DNA from: Rothia nasimurium
GTDB taxonomy: Bacteria; Actinomycetota; Actinomycetes; Actinomycetales; Micrococcaceae
Assembly (NCBI RefSeq): GCF_928382285.1
Contig: NZ_CAKMSS010000001.1
Coordinates: forward strand, 62,001 to 126,000
Direction of reading: 5' to 3'
DNA length: 64,000 bases
The position numbers were made by a program, and so were the translations under genes. Shown here piece after piece: positions 54,331 through 63,214 of this stretch (positions are counted from its first letter, which is position 1; the number at the start of each line of letters is the position of its first letter). The notes beneath the pieces are model-generated. The model was not told the DNA's origin, searched no databases, and saw only the letters and a program-made list of their open reading frames with translations.

Positions 54331-55797
54331 ATGGCACGACGTGTAAAACGCGTTCTTTCGGTTGCCTCAGAATGTGCCCCACTGATTAAAACGGGGGGTC
54401 TTGCCGATGTGGTGGGTGCTCTGCCTGCCGCCCTGGAGCCCTTTGGGTGGAAGAGCAAGGTGCTGCTTCCTGCCTACCCCGGTCTCTTAGAGAGGCTAGG
54501 ACGCGGCACCCGAGTTTGGCGTGACGAGGACCTTTTCGGCGGGCCCGCTGCCGTCATTCGTGGGACTATCGACGGTCTCAACGTGCTTCTGCTCGATGCG
54601 CCCCACCTCTTTAATAGGGACGGAGGCCCGTACTCTGCCGACGGAAGAGACTACCCGGATAACCACGTCCGCTTCGCTGCTCTTTCGTGGGTTGCCTCTC
54701 AGATTGCCCAGCACGGTACTAGCGACCGCTGGAAGCCCGATCTGGTGCATGCCCACGACTGGCAGGCAGGGCTAACCCCCTCGTATCTCAAGTATGCCGG
54801 TGCGCAGGTACCCACCGTGATGACCGTGCATAACATCGCCTTCCAGGGGGTTGTAGGGGCCGATCAGCTGGACTATCTGCGCCTTCCCACCTGGGATTTC
54901 ACCCCGGATTCCCTGGAATACCACGGCCTGCTCTCAACCCTGAAGGCGGGCATGGTGCACGCGTCGCGCCTGACGACGGTGAGCCCCAGCTACGCGCAGG
55001 AGCTCACATCACCCGACTTCGGCTTCGGCCTTGAGGGAGTTGTGGCAGCGCGTCGCGATCGAGGTGAGCTAGAGGGAATTATCAACGGGGTAGATACCGA
55101 GGTGTGGGACCCCGCAACTGACCCGGCTATCGTGCCCTACACCGCGGCAAACCCTGCTGATAAGGACGTCAACCGTCAACGCCTCCTCGATGAATTCGGT
55201 CTTGACGCTCCGTCGGGGCCCCTGGCGGTAGTAGTAACCCGCTTGACCCACCAGAAGGGAATAGACCTGCTGGTTGATGCTCTGCCCGGTTTCCTCGATC
55301 GGGGAGGGGCAGTAGCTATTCTCGGGTCCGGCGATGCTCACTACGAGTACGAGCTCACCCAGCTTGCTGCCCGCTACCCGGGAGCCGTTGGGCTGCGTCT
55401 AGGGTACGACGAGGGGCTGAGCCACCGTATGTACGCCGGCGGCGATGTGGTGTTGGTGCCCTCCCGCTTTGAGCCCAGCGGTCTCACCCAGATGTACGGT
55501 ATGCGCTACGGCGCAGTTCCGCTGGTCGCCGCTACGGGTGGCCTGAGGGACACCGTCACCGACGCAACCCCCGAGAACCTAGAAAACGGCACCGCCACTG
55601 GTTTCACCTTCGGTGACGCCCGTCTGGGAGGTGTCATCGATGCAGGTGCCCTGAGCTTCGCTCTGGGCCGTGCCATCGACCTCTACGCTGATACCGAAGC
55701 CTGGCTTAAGCTACGTCATACAGCGATGAGCACCACGGTCAGCTGGGAGAAATCAGCAGCCGAGTACGCAAGGATGTTTGATACTCTCATTGCATGA
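54331..55797 (+). CDS. glgA: Glycogen synthase (GT5 type)
   Basis: Transfers glucose from ADP-glucose to growing alpha-1,4 chains. 488 residues. The KTGGLADVVGALP motif near residue 15 is typical of the classical GT5 GlgA of E. coli and Bacillus; many Actinobacteria instead carry a GT4 GlgM acting in maltose 1-phosphate synthesis. Also HAHDWQAGLTPSYL and PSRFEPSGLTQMYGMRYG (acceptor and UDP/ADP sites). ATG 54331 with AGAAGAGA upstream; overlaps glgX (ATGA). Confidence 0.94.
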   Translation: MARRVKRVLSVASECAPLIKTGGLADVVGALPAALEPFGWKSKVLLPAYPGLLERLGRGTRVWRDEDLFGGPAAVIRGTIDGLNVLLLDAPHLFNRDGGPYSADGRDYPDNHVRFAALSWVASQIAQHGTSDRWKPDLVHAHDWQAGLTPSYLKYAGAQVPTVMTVHNIAFQGVVGADQLDYLRLPTWDFTPDSLEYHGLLSTLKAGMVHASRLTTVSPSYAQELTSPDFGFGLEGVVAARRDRGELEGIINGVDTEVWDPATDPAIVPYTAANPADKDVNRQRLLDEFGLDAPSGPLAVVVTRLTHQKGIDLLVDALPGFLDRGGAVAILGSGDAHYEYELTQLAARYPGAVGLRLGYDEGLSHRMYAGGDVVLVPSRFEPSGLTQMYGMRYGAVPLVAATGGLRDTVTDATPENLENGTATGFTFGDARLGGVIDAGALSFALGRAIDLYADTEAWLKLRHTAMSTTVSWEKSAAEYARMFDTLIA

Positions 55798-57725
55798 GAA
55801 TTGAAGTATGGGCACCCGGAGCAAACCGGGTCTGGCTCTGTCTTTTCGATAACCAGAATCACGAAACCCGCCATGAGCTCACCAGCAAAGATGGCGAACA
55901 CTGGGTAGGCGATATCGCCGGTGTGCACCCGGGAGACCGCTACGGCTTCCGGGCCACCGGCGATTCGCCTGCTTTTGCTGAAGAAAAACTATTGATCTAC
56001 CCCAGTGCCCGCCTCTTAGAGGCCCCGCTGCGCTGGGATCCCCTGATGAGTGCAGATATGCCGGGCGATAGTGCCCCGGTCGTACCTAAGGGGATCGTTC
56101 TTGACGATAACCCCCAGGGCCCGGACCCGGCGTCCAACCGACCAGCCGTACCCTGGGACGAGACCGTTATCTACGAGGCCCACGTCAAGGGGCTCACTCA
56201 GCTGCACCCCGATATTGCCCCCGATCTGCGCGGCAGCTATGCCGCTCTCGCAGAGCCTGCTCTCATCCAGCACCTGCGCACACTGGGCGTCACCACCCTT
56301 GAACTGCTCCCGGTGCAGGCCTTTATCGACGATCAGCACCTGGTGCAGCGAGACCTCACGAACTACTGGGGCTACCAGCCCATCGGTTTCTCAGCCCTTG
56401 AACCCCGCTACGCTTCCCACAGGGAAGAAGGGAACCTCAGCGCCGGTGAACGAGCCGATATCGAATTTCGAGAGGCAGTGCACACCCTGCACGAACACGG
56501 TATCGAGGTAATCCTCGATGTGGTCTTCAACCACAGTGGCGAAGGCGGGGACGAAGGGCCGATTCTTTCGATGAGGGGTCTCAACGACGCAGGCTACTAC
56601 CTGCGCAACACCGACGGCGGCTACACCAACGACACCGGCACCGGGAACACCCTGGCCGTCCGTAATCCTCACGTCCTGCGTCTGGTGCTTGACTCCCTCC
56701 GTCATTTCGCCACCCGCTACGGTGTGGACGGGTTCCGTTTTGACCTGGCCACCACCCTGGGTAGAACCGAGACCGGTTTTAGCGCGCAGGCGGCTTTCTT
56801 CCAGGCCGTTAGCCAGGACCCCGTGCTCCGTTCTCTCAAGATGATTGCTGAGCCCTGGGACATCGGCCCCGGTGGCTACCAGCTGGGGCACTTCCCTCAC
56901 CCCTGGCGGGAATGGAACGACTCCTTCCGCGATGGGGTGCGCCGGGCCTGGCGCAAAGACACCGACACGATGGGGCTGCTGGCTTCTGCCCTCTTGGGTA
57001 CCGCTGGCCGGTTCGACCACAGCGGCCGTCCGGCTACGGCATCCATCAACTTCCTCACCGCTCACGACGGCTTTACCCTGCAAGACCTTGTGAGTTACGC
57101 CCATAAGCACAACGAGGCTAACGGGGAAGATAACCGGGACGGGCACAACGATAACCACAGTGACAACCTGGGCGTTGAAGGCCCTACCGATGACCCCGTT
57201 CTTCTCGACCGCCGAGACCGCCGTGTCAGAGCTCTGCTGGCAACGCTCCTGCTTTCCCAGGGCGTGCCGATGCTGCTGGCGGGCGATGAACTCGGTAACA
57301 GCCAGCTGGGCAACAACAATGCCTACTGCCAAGATAACGAGATCACCTGGCTGGACTGGCAACAGGCAGATACTGACCTGACCGCCTACGTTGCTGCCCT
57401 GACCGAACTGCGTCGCCGCTTCGTCCAGCTCCGGCAAAACACCTTTGTACACGATGACCGAGTAACCTGGTGGCATGCCGACGGCAGCCCCGTCCAGGGG
57501 GCCGACTGGCACAGCGAAGGGTTCGACTGCTTCCAGATGATGCTGGGAGATGACGACTCAGGCTACCTGCTGGTCGTTGTGAACGTAGGGGGCCAGTGCG
57601 ACCTTGTACTGCCTGAGCACCCTCAGGGCCTTGAATGGGCACTTGAACTCTCATCAGACCCCGAGAGTGAGCACCCCCTGGGTGCTCAGACGGTCAAGGT
57701 GTTTTCAGCGCAGACCGCGGAGTAG
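55794..57725 (+). CDS. glgX: Glycogen debranching enzyme
   Basis: Removes branch stubs after phosphorylase action. 643 residues. CBM48 N terminus (MRIEVWAPGANRVWLCLFDN), then GH13 motifs LTNYWGYQPIGFSALEPRYA, DVVFNHSGEGG, GFRFDLATTLG (nucleophile), AEPWDIGPGGYQLGHF (acid) and NFLTAHDGFTLQDLVSY. Slightly shorter than many actinobacterial GlgX of about 700. ATG 55794 overlaps the glgA stop. The stop lies only two bases from that of the convergent ugd gene and I see no terminator between. Confidence 0.94.
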   Translation: MRIEVWAPGANRVWLCLFDNQNHETRHELTSKDGEHWVGDIAGVHPGDRYGFRATGDSPAFAEEKLLIYPSARLLEAPLRWDPLMSADMPGDSAPVVPKGIVLDDNPQGPDPASNRPAVPWDETVIYEAHVKGLTQLHPDIAPDLRGSYAALAEPALIQHLRTLGVTTLELLPVQAFIDDQHLVQRDLTNYWGYQPIGFSALEPRYASHREEGNLSAGERADIEFREAVHTLHEHGIEVILDVVFNHSGEGGDEGPILSMRGLNDAGYYLRNTDGGYTNDTGTGNTLAVRNPHVLRLVLDSLRHFATRYGVDGFRFDLATTLGRTETGFSAQAAFFQAVSQDPVLRSLKMIAEPWDIGPGGYQLGHFPHPWREWNDSFRDGVRRAWRKDTDTMGLLASALLGTAGRFDHSGRPATASINFLTAHDGFTLQDLVSYAHKHNEANGEDNRDGHNDNHSDNLGVEGPTDDPVLLDRRDRRVRALLATLLLSQGVPMLLAGDELGNSQLGNNNAYCQDNEITWLDWQQADTDLTAYVAALTELRRRFVQLRQNTFVHDDRVTWWHADGSPVQGADWHSEGFDCFQMMLGDDDSGYLLVVVNVGGQCDLVLPEHPQGLEWALELSSDPESEHPLGAQTVKVFSAQTAE

Positions 57726-57727
57726 CC

Positions 57728-59074
57728 CTACCGACCCAAGCCCGCGTAGTCCCAGCCAGCTGACTGCCAGGCGTCCTTATCCAGGGCGTTGCGGCCGTCA
57801 ATAACGCGGGGGCGCTCAACCAGCGACGCTACGCGGGCAGGGTCGAGCCCTACAAAGTCTTGCCATTCGGTGAGTAGTAGAACGAGCTCGGCCCCTGCTA
57901 GGGCCTGCTCAGGGTCAAGGACGCCGGTCAGCTGGGGGTAGCGGTCGGCAACGCCGGGTAGGGCTTCGGGGTCGCTGATGGTGACCGCTGCACCGGCATC
58001 CGCCAGGCGCAGGGCTACCTCGAGTGCCGGTGAGTCGCGGATGTCATCACTGTTGGGCTTAAACGCTGCGCCGAGGACGGTGATGCGGGCTCCCTCAATC
58101 TCTCCACCGAAGGCCTTAATAGACTCGGTGACAACCCGGTCGCGGCGGCGCTGGTTAATGGCGTCGATGTCTCTGAGGAAGCTCACCGCATCCTGGACTC
58201 CCAGTTCTTCGGCTCGTGCCATAAAGGCACGGATATCCTTGGGTAGGCAGCCGCCGCCAAAGCCCACACCGGCACGCAGGAATTTATTGCCGATACGCTC
58301 GTCGTAGCCGATGGCATGAGCTAGCTCGGTTACATCGCCCCCGGTAGCTTCGCAGAGTTCGGCCATGGCGTTGATGAAGGAAATCTTGGTCGCAAGAAAT
58401 GAGTTTGCCGCTACCTTGACCAGTTCAGCGGTGGGGTAGTTGGTCTTAATCTGGGGTATGCCGTCAGCCAGCAGGGGAGCGTAAACGGCGTCGAGGGCTT
58501 GTGCTCCTGCCTGGGCCGCTTGGGGGTGGGTGGGAAGTCCGTAGACCAGGCGGTCGGGGCGCAGGGTATCTTGTACCGCGAAGCCTTCGCGCAAGAATTC
58601 GGGGTTCCAGAGCAGTACCGCCCCTGCCTGCTCAGCGCGTTCAGCGAGACGGCTGGCTGTGCCGACCGGGACGGTCGATTTGCCCACGATAACGGTAGCA
58701 GGACGCCCGGGCTCAGCTGCTGCTTTTTTCTCGGCGGGGATCGCATCGAGAATCATGTCGAGGGCTGATTCGACGTAAGAGAGGTTAGCTGCCTTGCCCG
58801 ATTCTGACTGCGGTGTGCCCACGGCAATGAAGTGAACGTCAATATCGGCAAGAGCGTTACTGGCCGGTGCCAGGGCGAAGCTGAGTTTCCCGCTCTGGAG
58901 GGATGCGGTGAGAAGTTCGGGAAAGCCTGGTTCAAAGAAAGGGGCTTTACCGGAAGAGAGGGTTTCGATTTTGTGGGGGTCAACGTCAATCCCGAGGGTT
59001 TGGTGACCCAGGTGGGCCATCGCTGCTGCGTGGACGGCGCCGAGGTAGCCGCAGCCAATAACAGAAATTTTCAT
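57728..59074 (-). CDS. ugd: UDP-glucose 6-dehydrogenase
   Basis: NAD+-dependent oxidation of UDP-glucose to UDP-glucuronate, a precursor of acidic surface polysaccharides. 448 residues. N-terminal Rossmann motif ISVIGCGYLGAVHAAAMA, substrate-binding GFGFGG-like VGFGGGCLPKDIRAF with the catalytic Cys near residue 265, and C-terminal GAAFKPNSDDIRDSPALEV. Last gene of the operon with the kinases, ABC exporter and glycosyltransferase, 22 bp after the second kinase, so UDP-glucuronate may feed the product that the operon makes. Convergent with glgX. Confidence 0.94.
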   Translation of the reverse strand: MKISVIGCGYLGAVHAAAMAHLGHQTLGIDVDPHKIETLSSGKAPFFEPGFPELLTASLQSGKLSFALAPASNALADIDVHFIAVGTPQSESGKAANLSYVESALDMILDAIPAEKKAAAEPGRPATVIVGKSTVPVGTASRLAERAEQAGAVLLWNPEFLREGFAVQDTLRPDRLVYGLPTHPQAAQAGAQALDAVYAPLLADGIPQIKTNYPTAELVKVAANSFLATKISFINAMAELCEATGGDVTELAHAIGYDERIGNKFLRAGVGFGGGCLPKDIRAFMARAEELGVQDAVSFLRDIDAINQRRRDRVVTESIKAFGGEIEGARITVLGAAFKPNSDDIRDSPALEVALRLADAGAAVTISDPEALPGVADRYPQLTGVLDPEQALAGAELVLLLTEWQDFVGLDPARVASLVERPRVIDGRNALDKDAWQSAGWDYAGLGR

Positions 59075-59096
59075 GGTGTGTTTCTTTCGTGTGGGG

Positions 59097-60194
59097 TTAG
59101 AGGTGGGTCAGAGTGTGCTCGGCCCAGGTATCTAGCCAGCGGTAGGCGGTAGGTCTGAAGCTATAGACACAGGCGATGCGGGCACGGGCTACCTGCCGAT
59201 AGAGGTCAAGTCGTTGGGGGCTGATGCCAGCTTCGGAGGCTAGGGTTTCGAGGAGCTGACTGATGCTGTGGGAGAAATCTGGTTGATAGATTCCCTGAAC
59301 AGCCCGCAGCTCAAGATGTGCCAGCAGGTTACCTAGATCGAGGGCGGCTTCGCCGTAGGCGGCCGTGTCGAGATCGATGAGCGCCAGTGACGACCCGTTC
59401 CACAGCAGCTGCTTATCGTGAAGGTCGCGGTGCACCAGCACATAGTTATCGTCCGGGGCATCCGACGTCAGCTCAGAGAGCAGCCTGTCGATATGAAGCA
59501 GGAGCTGCTGCCCCGATTCGAGCGAAGCGAAAGAACCGAACGCTACTACATGCTGTTTCCACTGCTCCAGAACCCGAGCTTCCTGCTCCTTGCCGTGAGT
59601 AGCCGGGCTGAAGACTCCGGAGACTGCGGGAAGCCCAACACCGCTCCGGTAGGCTCTAGCTACCCGAGCCAGGAACTCCGGCCATATTCCGGTGAACCTG
59701 ACCCAGGCGTCCTGCCCCTGATCTGCCCAGTCAAACAGGGATTGACCCGGCAGGAGCGAAAAGTCCAGGTGACCGGTGCCGGTAGCGAGTACCCGGGCCA
59801 CAGAAAATCCGCTGGAGGCCGCTAACCCACCCACAGCTTCGGACGCTAGGGCGACCTGAGCTACCTTTGAAGGCTTCAGATGCTTAGAAACTTTCTGGGG
59901 GTGCCGCACCACAGCCCGTTTCCCCGCCCGGTGCACCAGGAGCTGGGCGTCAGGAGCCGAGCTATCGGCGGCAAGCGCCGGTAGCTTCGGGTCGGTACCG
60001 ACAGGGGAGAGCAGCCTGATGTCGCCGTCTACATCGATGGTGCCCGCCCTCAGCTGATTTGTGCGAGCATCCACTAACTCGAACGTCAGGCCACCGGCGG
60101 AGCCGGGCCAAGCCCGTGTGACGGTGCTGCCAGCAGGAAGGAGGTCTGATGCTGCGCCGCTGAGTAGCTGCGAAAAGGCAGGGGAGTGCTTCAT
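59097..60194 (-). CDS. Aminoglycoside-phosphotransferase-like kinase (HRDxxxxQ type)
   Basis: APH/choline-kinase fold protein, 365 residues. The catalytic loop is HRDLHDKQLL near residue 250, with the Asp base but Gln where the usual motif HxDxxxxN has Asn, and LIDLDTAAYGEAALDLGNLL serves as the metal-binding DFG equivalent. The N-terminal 90 residues (ASDLLPAGSTVTRAWPGSAG) match no N lobe I know in detail. Its ATG overlaps the stop of the upstream kinase gene. A phosphotransferase role is inferred from the fold; I cannot name the substrate. It is not an antibiotic-resistance gene by any visible evidence. Confidence 0.75.
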   Translation of the reverse strand: MKHSPAFSQLLSGAASDLLPAGSTVTRAWPGSAGGLTFELVDARTNQLRAGTIDVDGDIRLLSPVGTDPKLPALAADSSAPDAQLLVHRAGKRAVVRHPQKVSKHLKPSKVAQVALASEAVGGLAASSGFSVARVLATGTGHLDFSLLPGQSLFDWADQGQDAWVRFTGIWPEFLARVARAYRSGVGLPAVSGVFSPATHGKEQEARVLEQWKQHVVAFGSFASLESGQQLLLHIDRLLSELTSDAPDDNYVLVHRDLHDKQLLWNGSSLALIDLDTAAYGEAALDLGNLLAHLELRAVQGIYQPDFSHSISQLLETLASEAGISPQRLDLYRQVARARIACVYSFRPTAYRWLDTWAEHTLTHL

Positions 60195-61411
60195 AGGAGG
60201 TTCTCGATTCGTGCCAGATTACGGGCAATATCAACACGCCAGGTGGGACTAGCCCGCCTCAGCGGCTCAACCACTTTCAGGGCAAGCGCATGGGCGCTTC
60301 CCAGGAGCAAATCTTCGGGCGAGATCCTTGCCCCACCGGCTGCCCGGTAACCCTCTAAAAAGGCGGCGGAAGCCTGCGGGGAACTGGTAGAGCAGTAGGA
60401 GCCCACGTCAAGGGCAGCTGGCCCCATATGAGACCGGTCAAAATCTGTCAGCCACAGCTGATTCCCCTCGTCAGTAATGACCTGGTCAGGTGAGGCATCC
60501 CCGTGCAGCAAAACCAGCGGACCATCAACCGGCGGAAGAGCCCTAGCTAGGCGCCGACACCTGCCCGCAAGCTCCGCATCAAGAGACTCTAAGACCGCAG
60601 CATGTACCGACAGCTGCCGAGACCCGCTGCTGCCAGCGTCAGCTGAAGGGGCTTTCTCCTCCAGCGCTCGCATGAGGGTAGCGGGCAGAGTAAGGACGCT
60701 GGCGTGGAGCTTGGCAAAGAGTTCACCAGCAGCCGCTGCCTGCTGCTCGGTCTGAGCACTGGCGAGGTCACGAGTACCCACATACTCGAGGGCAGGAAGA
60801 CCGGTATCAGCTGAAGGCTCCAGCAGGGGAGGCACCGGCAAGTAGCCACTCACGAAACGGTGAACCGCTGTATCGGGTATCTGCCCACCAGCTAGCACCC
60901 GCTCTACCCGGCGTCCGCGCAGGACCACGAGACGGCGGGCAGGGTTATATCTTAGGATGCGGGGGCTCACCTGCCCGGACCCGGCAGGTGGTTCTAGGGC
61001 ACCGGTTACCTGTAACGTCTCCATGAGCTTCGGGTCAGACAGAATCTGCCCGTACTGCACCACGGAACCCGCCTCAAAGCCACGAGACCCGATCGCACCT
61101 GTGCTCTGGGCAGCTACCGGGAAGAAACCCGGTGCCAGGTGCGGTAGAGCCGGACTCACCGGCGCATTGAGACCCAGCGCCTGAGCCTTAATCTCGTGGC
61201 GGGCAGCCTTTTTCGCACCTTCCGGCCACATCACGCGCAGCCAGCCTGGCGCGTCCGCACCGTCACCGGAGGTTCCCCGAAAACCAACGAGTAAAGACGT
61301 ACCCGGTTTAATACGCACGGACGTCGCCTCAACCTGCTGCCCCACCTGTTCGCTGACCCAGCCGGGAGCCAATACCGCATCAAGAGCCGCTGACGTGGTT
61401 GAAGTAGCCAC
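60191..61411 (-). CDS. Second APH-like kinase of the same operon
   Basis: 406 residues. The N lobe contains TSVRIKPGTSLLVGFRGTSG and RILRYNPARRLVVLRGRRVE, and the catalytic loop is HGDASPDQVI near residue 300, again with Gln in the place of Asn, then WLTDFDRSHMGPAALDVGSY. It differs strongly in sequence from its neighbour, so it is not a recent duplicate. GTG start 61411 shares one base with the ABC transporter stop. Substrate unknown; paired with the other kinase and an exporter it may modify a glycolipid or sugar before or after export. Confidence 0.75.
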   Translation of the reverse strand: MATSTTSAALDAVLAPGWVSEQVGQQVEATSVRIKPGTSLLVGFRGTSGDGADAPGWLRVMWPEGAKKAARHEIKAQALGLNAPVSPALPHLAPGFFPVAAQSTGAIGSRGFEAGSVVQYGQILSDPKLMETLQVTGALEPPAGSGQVSPRILRYNPARRLVVLRGRRVERVLAGGQIPDTAVHRFVSGYLPVPPLLEPSADTGLPALEYVGTRDLASAQTEQQAAAAGELFAKLHASVLTLPATLMRALEEKAPSADAGSSGSRQLSVHAAVLESLDAELAGRCRRLARALPPVDGPLVLLHGDASPDQVITDEGNQLWLTDFDRSHMGPAALDVGSYCSTSSPQASAAFLEGYRAAGGARISPEDLLLGSAHALALKVVEPLRRASPTWRVDIARNLARIENLL

Positions 61412-63213
61412 TAGAGACCTCCCATCCGAATGTCGTTATGATCCTTCTCGCCCGCAGAAACCCAGGTGCGGAAGACCTTGCTGGTCTTGAGCAACTCAGC
61501 CGGCGAGCCATCGAGCTGCACCTTGCCGTTCTCAAGCCAGACCACGCGGTCAGCACGCAGGGCAACCTCGGTATCGTGGGTGACCGCCAGGGTGGTCTTG
61601 CCGTCCACGAGCTGCTCAATAGCGTCCATCACCAGCCCCGCAGACTCGGGGTCAAGGCCGGTGGTTGCCTCATCGAGCACCACAATCGGTGTATCGCGCA
61701 GCAAAGCCCGCGCAATGGCGATACGCTGCCGCTGACCGCCCGACAGGGTACCGCCGCGCTCGCCGACCATGGTGTCGTAACCATCGGGTAGCTTCTCGAT
61801 AAAGGGAGCGGCGTGGGCAGCGCGGGCAGCTGCCTCAATTTCCTCGTCGGTAGCATCGAACCGGCCGTAGCGGATGTTGTCACGGATACTGGCGGTAAAG
61901 AGCACAGCCTCCTGATGGAGCAGGGAAATATTGGCGCGAAGCTCCTCAATATCGGTGGTGGCAACAGTCGTCTGATCGATGCTGACGGTACCCCAGACCG
62001 GGTCCTGGGACCGGCCCAGCAGGGACACCAGGGTGGACTTGCCGGCACCCGAAGGCCCAATCACAGCCACAAATTCACCCGGCTCCACCGTCAGATTCAG
62101 GCCGCGCAGCACGGGGTTGCCCTCGTACTCGGTGTATACGTCGTGAAAGACCAGGCGACCTGTTACCTCGCCCAGAGGCTCAGGTGTCTCAAGCTGGGCG
62201 AGGTCGTTTTCCACGTCCATAAGGTCAGCGACGCGCTCGCCGCTTGCCGTAGCGCGGGCGATTCGGCCGGTGTATTTTGCCATATCGCGCAGGGGCTTCA
62301 TGGTGGTTTTGAGGTAGGTGGTAAAGAGCACCAGATCCCCGATGGTCATGTGGTTTTCCATGACGCGCCAGGCGCCGCCCACCATCACGGCAGCGGTTGC
62401 AATCCCCACGATCACGTCGGTTCCGCGCTCCAGTCGCGCAGCCAGGCGGCGGGAGCGGACCCCGTCCTTCAAAGACTTCTTATTGGCCACCACGAAGCGC
62501 TGGCCGATGTGCTCCTGCAGACTGTAGGCCTGGACCACCTTAATGGAGGAAAGTGACTCCTGGGCGGTATTTGCTAGCTGGCCTTCTGCCTTGCGGGTGC
62601 GGCGGGAGGCTTGAGTGATCTTGCGGGCGGTGCCGCGGGAGATCAGCGGGAAGACGATGAGGGCTACGACCACGACCAGGGAGAGCACCGGGTCAATGAC
62701 CATCATGACGATGAGCATGACGACCAAGGTGAGCATGTTAGCCATCAGAGGCAGACCTGCGGTGACCGCTACTTCTTGCAGCTTGGCTACGTCACCCACG
62801 ATGCGCTGGACGGTATCTGCCGAGCGGTTGCGGGCGTGGAAGCCCTGGTGCAGGTCTTGTACGTGGTTGAAAACCCGGGCCCGCAACAGGGTCGAGGCAC
62901 GGGAACCGACCAGGGTGAAGGCTACCGTAGCAAGGTAGTTGGTAAAGGCACGGAGCGCCACGATGAGGATCAGGACGAGGCCGCACCATAGGATGAGGGA
63001 CCAGGACGCGGCGGGCCCGCTTTGCTGGGCACCCAGGCTCACCGACAGGGCGTCAACCACAAATTTGAGCGGCCAGGGTTCAAGCACACGAAAGGCAACC
63101 TCAAGAAGCAGGGCTAAAGTGCCACCTGCTGCCAGGGTTTTCTGCGGCTTTATATCGGGGCCGATCAGTTCAAGGGTGCGGCGCAGGGCCTTTTTCTGTA
63201 TGCGTTTAGCCAT
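61411..63213 (-). CDS. ABC exporter, fused permease and ATPase (MsbA-like)
   Basis: 600-residue half-transporter, expected to act as a homodimer. The N-terminal membrane domain has six helices in the first 320 residues (for example LILWCGLVLILIVALRAFTN and IVMMVIDPVLSLVVVVALIV). The ATPase domain has Walker A GPSGAGKST near 383-391, signature LSGGQRQR near 488 and Walker B IVVLDEAT near 508, then the switch His in AVTHDTEVAL. Exporters of this type move lipids, glycolipids or peptides. The substrate is unknown. It lies one base after the glycosyltransferase gene and overlaps the first kinase gene. Confidence 0.92.
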   Translation of the reverse strand: MAKRIQKKALRRTLELIGPDIKPQKTLAAGGTLALLLEVAFRVLEPWPLKFVVDALSVSLGAQQSGPAASWSLILWCGLVLILIVALRAFTNYLATVAFTLVGSRASTLLRARVFNHVQDLHQGFHARNRSADTVQRIVGDVAKLQEVAVTAGLPLMANMLTLVVMLIVMMVIDPVLSLVVVVALIVFPLISRGTARKITQASRRTRKAEGQLANTAQESLSSIKVVQAYSLQEHIGQRFVVANKKSLKDGVRSRRLAARLERGTDVIVGIATAAVMVGGAWRVMENHMTIGDLVLFTTYLKTTMKPLRDMAKYTGRIARATASGERVADLMDVENDLAQLETPEPLGEVTGRLVFHDVYTEYEGNPVLRGLNLTVEPGEFVAVIGPSGAGKSTLVSLLGRSQDPVWGTVSIDQTTVATTDIEELRANISLLHQEAVLFTASIRDNIRYGRFDATDEEIEAAARAAHAAPFIEKLPDGYDTMVGERGGTLSGGQRQRIAIARALLRDTPIVVLDEATTGLDPESAGLVMDAIEQLVDGKTTLAVTHDTEVALRADRVVWLENGKVQLDGSPAELLKTSKVFRTWVSAGEKDHNDIRMGGL

Positions 63214-63214
63214 C

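Noticed and set aside
56391..57512. 373-codon antisense frame over glgX
   Set aside because: Shadow frame; glgX active-site motifs are on the other strand.
59097..61411. Aminoglycoside resistance by the two APH-like proteins
   Set aside because: Only the fold is shared; context (glycosyltransferase, exporter, ugd) and non-standard catalytic motifs do not support antibiotic modification.
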